From: G963556115 sp963677015
GTDB taxonomy: Bacteria; Planctomycetota; SZUA-567
Length of the DNA stretch: 64,000 bases
Assembly: GCA_963677015.1 (NCBI GenBank)
Contig: OY781533.1
Location: 2,480,001-2,544,000 of the forward strand
Reading direction: 5' to 3'
Notes under the pieces: generated by a model
Databases searched by the model: none
What the model was told of the DNA's origin: nothing
The model's input: only the letters and a program-made list of their open reading frames with translations
Shown here: one piece after another, positions 54,058-60,945 of the stretch
Layout: each line of letters starts with the position of its first letter
Numbering within the stretch: position 1 is the first letter of the stretch
Translations under genes and position numbers: made by a program

Positions 54058-55278
54058 ATGGTCAAAATAGCCAAAACTAAATCATGCCAATCATTTAATG
54101 CATATAGACCACAATATCAATATAGACCACAACCAGATACGATAGTAGATGATGAAGAAGATAGACCACAATATCAATATAGACCGCAACCAGATACGAT
54201 AGTAGATGATGAAGAAGATAGACCACAATATCAATATAGACCGCAACCAGATACAATAGTAGATGATGAAGAAGATAGACCACAATATCAATATAGACCG
54301 CAACCAGATACGATAGTAGATGATGAAGAAGATAGACCACAATATCAATATAGACCGCAACCAGATACGATAGTAGATGATGAAGAAGATAGACCACAAT
54401 ATCAATATAGACCGCAACCAGATACGATAGTAGATGATGAAGAAGATAGCTATGATACTCGTCCTTCTTCCGAACATGATGGCTTGATACGACTTATGCC
54501 AACAAATTATAATACTTCCGAATCTGCTCCTTATCCTGATACTTGGAAAGATGAAAAACCTGATATATTTCTCGATATCGCATTATCTTACAAAAATATA
54601 GAGCAATTTAGTCATGCTCAATATGCTATCTTAAATGAAGAAATTAATAAAAAGGGGTCTTATAATACGAGCCCTAAATTACCGAAAAAAATACAAATAT
54701 GTCATAATGACACTCAAAATGAATACAGTATACTTTCGTTAAAAAAATGCGAACACTATTTAGTTACTATCAATGCAAACAGTATTAAAAAAAATAATCA
54801 ACCTAACTTATTCTTTAACGCAGAACCTAGCTACAATACTGTTATTACAGATTTAATTAAACATGTTCAAAATAATACAATAAAGAATATATACATCCGA
54901 ATTAACAGCCATGGTTCAGCTGGGAAACTCGTAACTTTTGGTTCTTCCAATAATAATTACACACTTAATTCTCGAGATATTGAAAATTTCTGTTATTTTT
55001 CTTTTACTGAATTAATAAAATATTTATCTAATAACAACAAACTCTCAATTATGGTAGCATCTTGCAATGCTGCCACTCCTGATGTCAACACCCCATCTGT
55101 AATTCGAACTATCACAAATTGGTTTACTAATAACAACGTATCTGGTGTTTCAGTATTCGGATCTTATGGTGAGATATCATTTGATTATAACGCTGGAGAG
55201 TATACAGCACGTCTATCTAAAACCGGTAAATATACTAATCTAAACTTTAAAGAAAGTTTTAAGCGTGAAATATCATAA
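54058..55278 (+). CDS. Candidate T6SS effector: tandem-repeat linker plus caspase-like (clan CD) peptidase-like domain
   Basis: A 406-residue protein directly after vgrG (17 bp) and before the PAAR-like gene, with AAAGGAAA before the ATG. Residues 17-130 are six 19-residue repeats built from 'RPQYQYRPQPDTIVDDEED', likely a flexible linker. Residues ~210-406 contain a β-strand ending in His-Gly ('IYIRINSHGSAGKL', His285). Fifty-one residues later a second hydrophobic strand ends in Cys ('LSIMVASCNAATPD', Cys336). This order and spacing is that of clan CD cysteine peptidases (caspase, clostripain, CHAT, C80). There is no signal peptide. The A/T-rich composition differs from the flanking G+C-rich genes, suggesting recent acquisition. 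Function is inferred, with no family match claimed. Confidence 0.7.
   Translation: MVKIAKTKSCQSFNAYRPQYQYRPQPDTIVDDEEDRPQYQYRPQPDTIVDDEEDRPQYQYRPQPDTIVDDEEDRPQYQYRPQPDTIVDDEEDRPQYQYRPQPDTIVDDEEDRPQYQYRPQPDTIVDDEEDSYDTRPSSEHDGLIRLMPTNYNTSESAPYPDTWKDEKPDIFLDIALSYKNIEQFSHAQYAILNEEINKKGSYNTSPKLPKKIQICHNDTQNEYSILSLKKCEHYLVTINANSIKKNNQPNLFFNAEPSYNTVITDLIKHVQNNTIKNIYIRINSHGSAGKLVTFGSSNNNYTLNSRDIENFCYFSFTELIKYLSNNNKLSIMVASCNAATPDVNTPSVIRTITNWFTNNNVSGVSVFGSYGEISFDYNAGEYTARLSKTGKYTNLNFKESFKREIS
54106..54447 (+). repeat. Six tandem 57-bp repeats in the effector gene
   Basis: Six 57-bp units start at 54106, 54163, 54220, 54277, 54334 and 54391. Copies 2, 4, 5 and 6 read identically; copy 1 has one base change (CCA for CCG) and copy 3 one (ACA for ACG). 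All changes are synonymous, so the protein units are identical. Such near-identity implies recent expansion or ongoing homogenisation and makes repeat-number variation between strains likely. Confidence 0.95.
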
Positions 55279-55325
55279 TATTATACAAATATCAACACCG
55301 ATATTAAATTTAAAGGAACCCCAAA

Positions 55326-55718
55326 ATGCCAACCCTCATAACTTCAGGCAGCACCTGCCGCTGCTCTTTCGGCACCTCACCCTGCCCCTTGCTTATTCCT
55401 CCCGCTACCGGTGTCACCTGCTCGGCGCTGCCGGTAGCCACCATCCTCGACCATCAGCCACTGGTCAATCTCGCCACCTTCGGCATGTGCTCAAACCCGG
55501 CCAATCCAGCTGTTGCCGCCGCCACCGCCGCCGCTCTCGGCGTTCTCACCCCGGTACCCTGCGTCCCAGCTACCGTCGCCCCTTGGGCTCCCGGCTCCGC
55601 CACTCTTCAAATCTCCGGCGCCCCTGCCCTCACCGAAACCAGCAAACTTCCCTGCTCCTACCCCGGCGGCATCATCGAAATCATCGCCCCGGCTCAACAC
55701 TCCGTCACCACCTCCTAG
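55326..55718 (+). CDS. PAAR-like tip protein (DUF4280 type)
   Basis: A 130-residue protein with the Cys- and Pro-rich pattern of DUF4280 PAAR-like proteins: 'CRCSFGTSPCPLLIPP', 'ATILDHQPLVNLATFGMCSNPANPAVAAATAA', 'PVPCVPATVAPWAPGSATLQISGAPALTETSKLPCSYPGGIIEI'. Such proteins are thought to cap VgrG spikes and carry effectors. AAAGGAA precedes the ATG. It is G+C-rich like vgrG, while the effector gene between them is A/T-rich. A longer overlapping frame at 55265-55834 is spurious. Confidence 0.85.
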   Translation: MPTLITSGSTCRCSFGTSPCPLLIPPATGVTCSALPVATILDHQPLVNLATFGMCSNPANPAVAAATAAALGVLTPVPCVPATVAPWAPGSATLQISGAPALTETSKLPCSYPGGIIEIIAPAQHSVTTS

Positions 55719-56256
55719 CCGCCCCAAGCCTGAACTTACCCACCAGACATGCCATTCACCTGAGACCTTCCACCAATCTCAACCAACAACAGTTGGCGCA
55801 CGACCACCAATACCTTACCCCAACCCTTCATTGACTACATTTTACTCATAACCTTACCATACTCCAAACACTGACATTCGCTCCCCATACACATACTCAA
55901 CACACCAAACCTCTGGCAAAATTCTTTATCATATAAATGGTATTTAAGAGAATTGTTGAAAATTTTATCAACTCTCACCGGATTTATTAAATTATTAACC
56001 CCATTTATCCTCACCCCAACACCGCAACATCAACAAAACATTACACTCATCGAACATAATATTAGCAAACCACTAACACGTTTGTTTAAAAAATATGTGT
56101 ATTGGCTCTGTAATGTTTTATAACATAAAACAAATCACAGCCAAAGTTATAAGCATAATTCTATAGCTACACTGCTTGTTACCTGTAGTCGTTTTACTAT
56201 ACTAACTAACTATCAATATTATGTTTTAAACACTAGGATAAAAGGGAGTCCAACAA
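55719..56256. other. Gap after the T6SS cluster
   Basis: The first ~130 bp retain G+C-rich coding-like composition, then the sequence turns A/T-rich. It holds an 8-bp inverted repeat, TGTTTTAT (56114-56121) with ATAAAACA (56125-56132), and a promoter for the next gene. No gene was recognised and no clear terminator follows the PAAR-like gene. Confidence 0.35.
56176..56203 (+). promoter_or_regulatory. Predicted promoter of the 111-residue protein gene
   Basis: TTGTTA (56176-56181) and TATACT (56198-56203) are separated by 16 bases, about 55 bp before the start codon. The gene therefore appears to be expressed independently of the T6SS operon. Confidence 0.5.
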
Positions 56257-56592
56257 ATGCAATTAGCGGAATTAGTCGATGAATATGATTTTTTCATACG
56301 ACAGAGCAATGAAATAATCAAGACGATTTTTCAGAATATGCCCTGTCATAGTTTTTTACTGAGTCAGCTCAGACTGAACTATAACAGCACACCGAATGAA
56401 GTACACCGAAAACTCAAGTCGCTTAGCAATGAAGATATTCACCTGCTGCGCAATAATGTCTCCTGCTGCACCTGTACCTCCGATGACCACTACCGGAGTC
56501 ATCCGGCAGACGTCTGCATGAAGGATCAGATCAGAGTACTACTTGAGAACTACCTTGAATGGAAACAGCTTGAAGCAGCAGACAGAAGCTAA
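56257..56592 (+). CDS. Small cysteine-containing protein of unknown function
   Basis: A 111-residue soluble protein with AAAAGGGAG upstream, its own promoter and a strong terminator-like hairpin downstream. The N-terminal two-thirds looks helical. The C-terminal part has 'NNVSCCTCTSDDHYRSHPADVCMKDQ', where four Cys and two His could bind a metal. I do not recognise a family. It follows the T6SS genes but is separately transcribed, so any T6SS role is speculative. Confidence 0.7.
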   Translation: MQLAELVDEYDFFIRQSNEIIKTIFQNMPCHSFLLSQLRLNYNSTPNEVHRKLKSLSNEDIHLLRNNVSCCTCTSDDHYRSHPADVCMKDQIRVLLENYLEWKQLEAADRS

Positions 56593-56649
56593 GAAACCAG
56601 CACTAAGTTGATTCAATTGAAATTTATACCAGTATCACCCTATAATATT

Positions 56650-56682
56650 ACGTGTGAGCGTCGACTAAAGCCGCTCACACGT
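56650..56682. terminator. Strong hairpin between convergent genes
   Basis: ACGTGTGAGCG (56650-56660) and CGCTCACACGT (56672-56682) form a perfect 11-bp stem with an 11-base loop. It is 58 bp past the small-protein gene and could serve either strand. No T-run is present. Confidence 0.65.
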
Positions 56683-56829
56683 CAAACCATAACAATCCGT
56701 TTCACCTCATGATTACTTCACGAGTTATAGCCGTAATGTATCAACTACCAACCAGAAATAAAACTTCATACTGCTATCACAAAAAGCTTTCATAGCATAA
56801 GTCTCAATATATATAATTCTTCCGCATAT

Positions 56830-57789
56830 CTATTTTTTATCAACACCATAGATACAGACCGGTTCCTTCATATCCGCATCTATTCTATAAATAACACTCA
56901 GATCCTCGGCGACCGAAAAACGTGCAAATATGGTATCGTTCTTTATATCTCTGGCTGCTATTATCATTCTACCCGGCAAAGAATCAGCTTCATCCTCAAC
57001 TTGATACATCTCATATGGACGGTTATAGCGGTTTAGGCTGGTAACCGCAGCAGGAAGTTCGCCAAGAAGTATAATAGCACTCGCAGCCTTAACCTCTATA
57101 CGTTTATTCACCAGTATATACCCACCGGCAGGGCTTAGCGCCATCTTTCCTTCAGGAGTAATCTTCACACTCTGCCCACTGCTGCTAAAAACAAATTTCA
57201 GTTTATATGCCCCAGCTTCTAGAGCAGCCGCATCAAAGACAGCGGTATTATTCTCAACATTAATAACCCCGGAGATCAGCAGCGACGTACCCCGGTCATA
57301 CAGTTTAAGCTCGAAAAGAAACGTATCAGCACTGATGTCTTTTAGAGACAGTACGCCACTTCTCATTTCCGTACTGTCTGTTCTTGCATACATTCCCTGC
57401 TGGACACATTCCATATCATTATCATGTACGCTTATATTCTTGAGTAACACCCATTCAGACCCCTTTACCGGATCCATATAATAAACCCTGCCGCCAGCAG
57501 AAACAGCAAAATGATATAATGCCGTGTACTTTGAACCATCTGGAGAATCATTCCCGGCAGACAAAAGCACCACATCCTCGTTATTGACAACATCCTCTCC
57601 GGTTATAACAATACGTTTTACCGGATTCTTACCCAGAATATCCAAAGCCTGCCAGACCAGATCATACGCCGCTTCAGCAGGTATTATATTGCCCGTTTCA
57701 ACACCGGGCTCAGCAGCCGCTGTCTGCCCCGGCCTCTCACTTACGCCAACTAACAGAATCACTAATAATAAATTTATCAAAAACTTCAT
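56830..57789 (-). CDS. Exported protein of unknown function
   Basis: A 319-residue protein with an N-terminal signal sequence (MKFLINLLLVILLVGV..., cleavage probably near 'TAAAE' ~30). The remainder is predicted to be β-rich and soluble; its hydrophobic alternation and 'AALEAGAYKLKFVFSSSGQSVKITPEGKMALSPAGGYILV' suggest sandwich-like domains. GGAG precedes ATG 57789, which is chosen over an upstream in-frame start at 57810. It sits 10 bp after a small membrane-protein gene, so the two are probably co-expressed. No family is recognised. Confidence 0.75.
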   Translation of the reverse strand: MKFLINLLLVILLVGVSERPGQTAAAEPGVETGNIIPAEAAYDLVWQALDILGKNPVKRIVITGEDVVNNEDVVLLSAGNDSPDGSKYTALYHFAVSAGGRVYYMDPVKGSEWVLLKNISVHDNDMECVQQGMYARTDSTEMRSGVLSLKDISADTFLFELKLYDRGTSLLISGVINVENNTAVFDAAALEAGAYKLKFVFSSSGQSVKITPEGKMALSPAGGYILVNKRIEVKAASAIILLGELPAAVTSLNRYNRPYEMYQVEDEADSLPGRMIIAARDIKNDTIFARFSVAEDLSVIYRIDADMKEPVCIYGVDKK

Positions 57790-57799
57790 AACCACTCCA

Positions 57800-58000
57800 C
57801 TAATTAACACTATTAACCAGCAATAAAACAGCCATAATGTATATTACTGCCAAGACAGCAACCAACCCCAAAGCCAAACTAGCCAGCAGCATAGAATATA
57901 GGCGATTATCCTCACTCCTCTTTCCCAGCCAGTTACGAAACCCCAGAGCACTTCCCATCATACTAACCAGGAAAACAATACATACAAATATTAATTGCAA
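57800..58000 (-). CDS. Small two-span membrane protein
   Basis: A 66-residue frame starting at TTG, with AAGGAG about ten bases upstream. It has two hydrophobic segments (residues ~2-20 and ~37-62) joined by a charged loop 'RNWLGKRSEDNRLYS'. The layout and the 10-bp junction with the exported-protein gene support a real gene. Function is unknown; the TTG start lowers certainty. Confidence 0.5.
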   Translation of the reverse strand: MQLIFVCIVFLVSMMGSALGFRNWLGKRSEDNRLYSMLLASLALGLVAVLAVIYIMAVLLLVNSVN

Positions 58001-58387
58001 AACAGCTTTCTCCTTATATATCTTTCTTTAGCTTATCTCATTCCTGTCAAAAACTTGACCGGATATTATTTATATATTATACGCCAATTTCAGTTTTACA
58101 TCTTTTACACTACAATACCCAAAATACATTACTTAAGACATTAACATTAATAAATTACTGCTAAACTTAAAACACTTCACAGTTTCTCAATGTAACCTAA
58201 AACTGCTCAAAATGTTAGCACTCAACTTTCATCAGAAATAGCTAATGCCTATAATTAGCTATCACTTATTCCGGAAAATCCTGCTAATTCATCATTACAA
58301 ATAATGTGTCAGGTCGTCATGTGAAATATACCAATTATAACAGCAATTAAATAAACTGATTCTACCCTGATACCACAATGTAAAAAG

Positions 58388-58409
58388 CAAGCTATATCAA
58401 TATAGCTTG
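58388..58409. promoter_or_regulatory. Perfect palindrome overlapping a -35 box
   Basis: CAAGCTATAT (58388-58397) and ATATAGCTTG (58400-58409) are perfect 10-base arms around a 2-base centre. The right arm overlaps the TTGACA of the promoter at 58407-58436, so a protein bound here would occlude RNA polymerase. Confidence 0.6.
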
Positions 58410-58436
58410 ACAAGCCACTTTATCTACGTATATAAT
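58407..58436 (+). promoter_or_regulatory. Consensus sigma-70 promoter of the lectin-like gene
   Basis: TTGACA (58407-58412) and TATAAT (58431-58436), both exact consensus, are separated by 18 bases. The leader is about 60 bases to the ATG at 58505. It is the best-matching promoter in the window. Confidence 0.7.
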
Positions 58437-58504
58437 AATCATTACTTACTGTTTAGATTTCTGAGAGTTAATTTATTATTTTCAATGAATAGATACGGAT
58501 AACT

Positions 58505-59110
58505 ATGAAAAAGTATAAAGAGCTCCAAATAATGTTGTTGTTGGCTATCGCCTTATCTCTCCTTGCCGGAAACATTGAAGCAAAAGACCGTCCACCCGGT
58601 GGTCCCGGTTTTGGAAATAGCTGGGAAACGCCTGCCAACGGTTCTCATGACCGAGGGCCCCCACCGGATATGTCAGGTATGCCCGGTATGTCCGATATGA
58701 TCGATGAAAGCACAGTCATAATTTCAGCCCGAAAACGCTGGCAGGATACCGGAATCAAACTCAGACGCGGTGAAACAGTTATCATAAGCTATAAACGCGG
58801 ATACTGGAAAATATCACCTTCTCACAAATATTACACCGGTGCCGGACACTCTAAATCTGAAGTCAGATCACGCGGTTATGTCGTAAAGGGAGTAAACGAA
58901 GGTGCCCTCTGCGGTAAAATAGGAAAAGATGGAGAGGCTTTTTATATTGGCAACACTAAAAAAATAGTCGCCGAAGAAGATGGGACCCTGTATCTTATTG
59001 CCAATGATGATATACACGGTAAATACGGATCGGGATTTAAAGACAACAGCGGAAAACTTGAATATGTAATTTACCGCCTGGGGCGTAAAGAAGGTCCCCA
59101 CCGACCATAA
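58505..59110 (+). CDS. Secreted protein with a PA-IL (LecA)-like domain
   Basis: A 201-residue protein with a signal peptide (MKKYKELQIMLLLAIALSLLAG, cleavage near 'IEA-K' 26). A Pro/Gly/Met-rich linker ('PPGGPGFG', 'PPPDMSGMPGMSDM', ~30-67) is followed by a C-terminal domain resembling PA-IL galactophilic lectins: 'ISARKRWQDTGIKLRRGETVIISY', 'GVNEGALCGKIGKDGEAFYIGN', 'GTLYLIANDDIHGK...DNSGKLEYVI'. The last segment carries the Asn/Asp cluster that binds calcium and sugar in PA-IL. It is a single-gene unit with a consensus promoter and a strong terminator. Sugar binding is inferred from resemblance. Confidence 0.75.
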   Translation: MKKYKELQIMLLLAIALSLLAGNIEAKDRPPGGPGFGNSWETPANGSHDRGPPPDMSGMPGMSDMIDESTVIISARKRWQDTGIKLRRGETVIISYKRGYWKISPSHKYYTGAGHSKSEVRSRGYVVKGVNEGALCGKIGKDGEAFYIGNTKKIVAEEDGTLYLIANDDIHGKYGSGFKDNSGKLEYVIYRLGRKEGPHRP

Positions 59111-59118
59111 AAAATTAA

Positions 59119-59148
59119 AAACATAAACCTCAGGTTTATGTTTTTTTT
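59119..59148 (+). terminator. Rho-independent terminator after the lectin-like gene
   Basis: AAACATAAACC (59119-59129) and GGTTTATGTTT (59133-59143) pair around a TCA loop, with a T8 run at 59141-59148. It is a textbook intrinsic terminator. Confidence 0.9.
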
Positions 59149-59250
59149 ACACCCGACAAAATAAGACACACACCAAAGTGGAGATATTCAAAAATATAAA
59201 TAAACTCCACCTCAGTGCGCTTAGGGTATTTATTTTGTTTGGAATTATTT

Positions 59251-59922
59251 TTAATACTCTGTAATCAGCAGATGATCAGCCGGTTCGTCCTCTTCAATCG
59301 CAGGGAATCGTGGCTGCTTATCATAGAAGTTATTATCAATAGTATCATCATTTACAGAACTGACCTCACCGAGCAGAACAGCTCCGGTACCCTTCTCAGC
59401 CCAGAAACAATGGTACACTCCCGGCTCAATAGTCACACTCTCACCAGGTTTGAGCTTGATCTCTTCTCCAGCCTTTACAGTACAGCGTCTGCCGTCAATA
59501 CTGATCTCAACCGGAGTATCAAGTTTCTTTTCATTCTCATCAGAATTCCAGACACAGGTAATAAGATTACCACCGCCACGATTAATAATATCTTCCATCT
59601 TTGACCAGTGGAAATGAGTCGGAGTCAACTGATTATCAAATGAAACCAGAAGTTTTTCCGCATAAGGCTTCTTATAAACCTCCTTAGATTTCAAGTTGCC
59701 ATTACGCAGCACCAGCATAGTCAATCCCTGGCTTGCAAAATCACCGCTTCCGAAATCAGTAATATCCCAGCCCAGCATATTATCCTTCAGTTCCTTGTAC
59801 TCCTCCTTCTTCTCTTCCCAGTCCTGTGGAGAGAAATACATGAATGGTGGCAGTTTGAAATTCAGCTTTTCAGCCAATGCCAGCGAGTCACGGATAATCT
59901 TATTAACCTCGGATCTCTTCAT
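59251..59922 (-). CDS. D-lyxose isomerase (cupin type)
   Basis: A 223-residue cupin isomerase that interconverts D-lyxose and D-xylulose; family members often also act on D-mannose/D-fructose. The family pattern is strong: 'MKRSEVNKIIRDSLALAEKLNFKLPPF', 'LGWDITDFGSGDF', 'YAEKLLVSFDNQLTPTHFHWSKMEDIINRGGGNLI' (metal-binding His, His, Glu), 'PGESVTIEPGVYHCFWAE' (a fourth ligand His), 'GEVSSVNDDTIDN' and 'IEEDEPADHLL'. It is the last gene of a CUT2 importer operon, after an intergenic hairpin, so the importer probably brings in a pentose or mannose-like sugar. Confidence 0.9.
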   Translation of the reverse strand: MKRSEVNKIIRDSLALAEKLNFKLPPFMYFSPQDWEEKKEEYKELKDNMLGWDITDFGSGDFASQGLTMLVLRNGNLKSKEVYKKPYAEKLLVSFDNQLTPTHFHWSKMEDIINRGGGNLITCVWNSDENEKKLDTPVEISIDGRRCTVKAGEEIKLKPGESVTIEPGVYHCFWAEKGTGAVLLGEVSSVNDDTIDNNFYDKQPRFPAIEEDEPADHLLITEY

Positions 59923-59947
59923 TAAAACACCTTCTTTCTCTTAAAAT

Positions 59948-59997
59948 ATATTATATTGCCTGCCTAATTCTCTTCTTCCATCCAGGCAATATAATAT
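59948..59997 (-). other. Intercistronic hairpin between permease and lyxose isomerase genes
   Basis: Perfect 15-base arms (59948-59962 and 59983-59997) pair around a 20-base loop. The inner 11 bases of each arm are identical to the hairpin at 33502-33541. The structure begins at the permease stop codon. It is probably an mRNA-stabilising or attenuating element. Confidence 0.7.
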
Positions 59998-60944
59998 CAT
60001 GATTTACGCTGCAGCATGTATTTATCAAATGCCACCGCAAAGATTAATACCAGACCTTTGATGAACTGCTGTACATAGTCGTTTATGGACATCATAATCA
60101 TACCGTTAGAGAGTACGCCCATCAGCAGAACACCAAAAACAACAAATCTTAATTTACCTTCACCACCACTGATACTCACACCACCCAGTACTGACGCGGT
60201 AATTACATCCATTTCATATCCCATACCGGCATTAGGCTGACCACTGCTGATTCGTGCCAGAAGTATAAGACCAGCCAGACCGGATAACAGTCCACTAAGA
60301 CTGTATACGACATATTTGACCTTCGCGATACTGACACCGGCAAGTCTTGACGCCTCTTCATTACCGCCGACACCGTAGATATACCGTCCGAAGCGGGTTT
60401 TACTGAGGAAGATCATACCGAGAACAAAGGTTATCACCATGAAAATAACCGGAATAGGTATAACCCCGATATATCCCTGTCCCAGTACTGAGAACGCTCT
60501 TCCAAAGCCAAAAACCGGCAGACCATCAGTAACAATATAAGCAAGTCCTCTTAGTGAGGTCATACTGCCCAAAGTCGCAATTAGCGGTGGAATCTTGAAC
60601 ACATTAATAAAGATACCATTTATAAAGCCAAATCCAGTACACACAACCAGCATTATCACGCAGGCTACTACCGGATGAAATCCCAAAAGCATAAGCTTTG
60701 CCGCCCCTACACCACTCACACCGATAATCGCACCTACAGAGAGATCGATACCGGCTGTAATCAGAACCATAGTCATACCGACAGCACTTATACCAACAAT
60801 TGACACCTGGCGCAAAACATTGAAAAGATTCAATGTTGAGAAGAAATTTCTGGTAGTAAGACCGAACAGTATAATAAGCAGCACCAGTATACAGATAATA
60901 CCATAATTGGAAATAAACTTCCTGAGATTACTTTCCTTAATCAT
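59997..60944 (-). CDS. CUT2 ABC importer permease (lyxose-isomerase operon)
   Basis: A 315-residue RbsC-type permease with about ten hydrophobic spans. Motifs are 'VLITAGIDLSVGAIIGVSGVG' near 60-80 and 'TASVLGGVSISGGEGKLRFVVFG' near 250-270. It starts one base after the ATPase stop, with AAAAGGAATAAA in the overlap region. It works with the adjoining ATPase and the binding protein at 62683. Confidence 0.9.
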   Translation of the reverse strand: MIKESNLRKFISNYGIICILVLLIILFGLTTRNFFSTLNLFNVLRQVSIVGISAVGMTMVLITAGIDLSVGAIIGVSGVGAAKLMLLGFHPVVACVIMLVVCTGFGFINGIFINVFKIPPLIATLGSMTSLRGLAYIVTDGLPVFGFGRAFSVLGQGYIGVIPIPVIFMVITFVLGMIFLSKTRFGRYIYGVGGNEEASRLAGVSIAKVKYVVYSLSGLLSGLAGLILLARISSGQPNAGMGYEMDVITASVLGGVSISGGEGKLRFVVFGVLLMGVLSNGMIMMSINDYVQQFIKGLVLIFAVAFDKYMLQRKS

Positions 60945-60945
60945 T

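Larger units (their letters stand above)
58001..58504. other. Divergent spacer upstream of the lectin-like gene
   Basis: Five hundred A/T-rich bases without a recognisable gene. The right end holds the palindrome and promoter listed separately. Nothing else was identified. Confidence 0.35.

Noticed and set aside
54106..54447. Possible CRISPR array (regularly spaced repeats)
   Set aside because: Units are contiguous 57-bp in-frame coding repeats with no unique spacers and no cas genes nearby.
54091..54477. Long antisense reading frames across the repeat region, with repeated IFFIIYYRIWL-type units
   Set aside because: They are the reverse-strand shadow of the 57-bp repeats; open only because the repeat lacks stops in that frame, with no ribosome site and a biased composition.
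55265..55834. 189-residue plus-strand frame overlapping the PAAR-like gene
   Set aside because: His/Arg/Pro/Ser-rich translation typical of a wrong frame in G+C-rich DNA; the overlapping 55326-55718 frame has clear DUF4280 features and a ribosome site.
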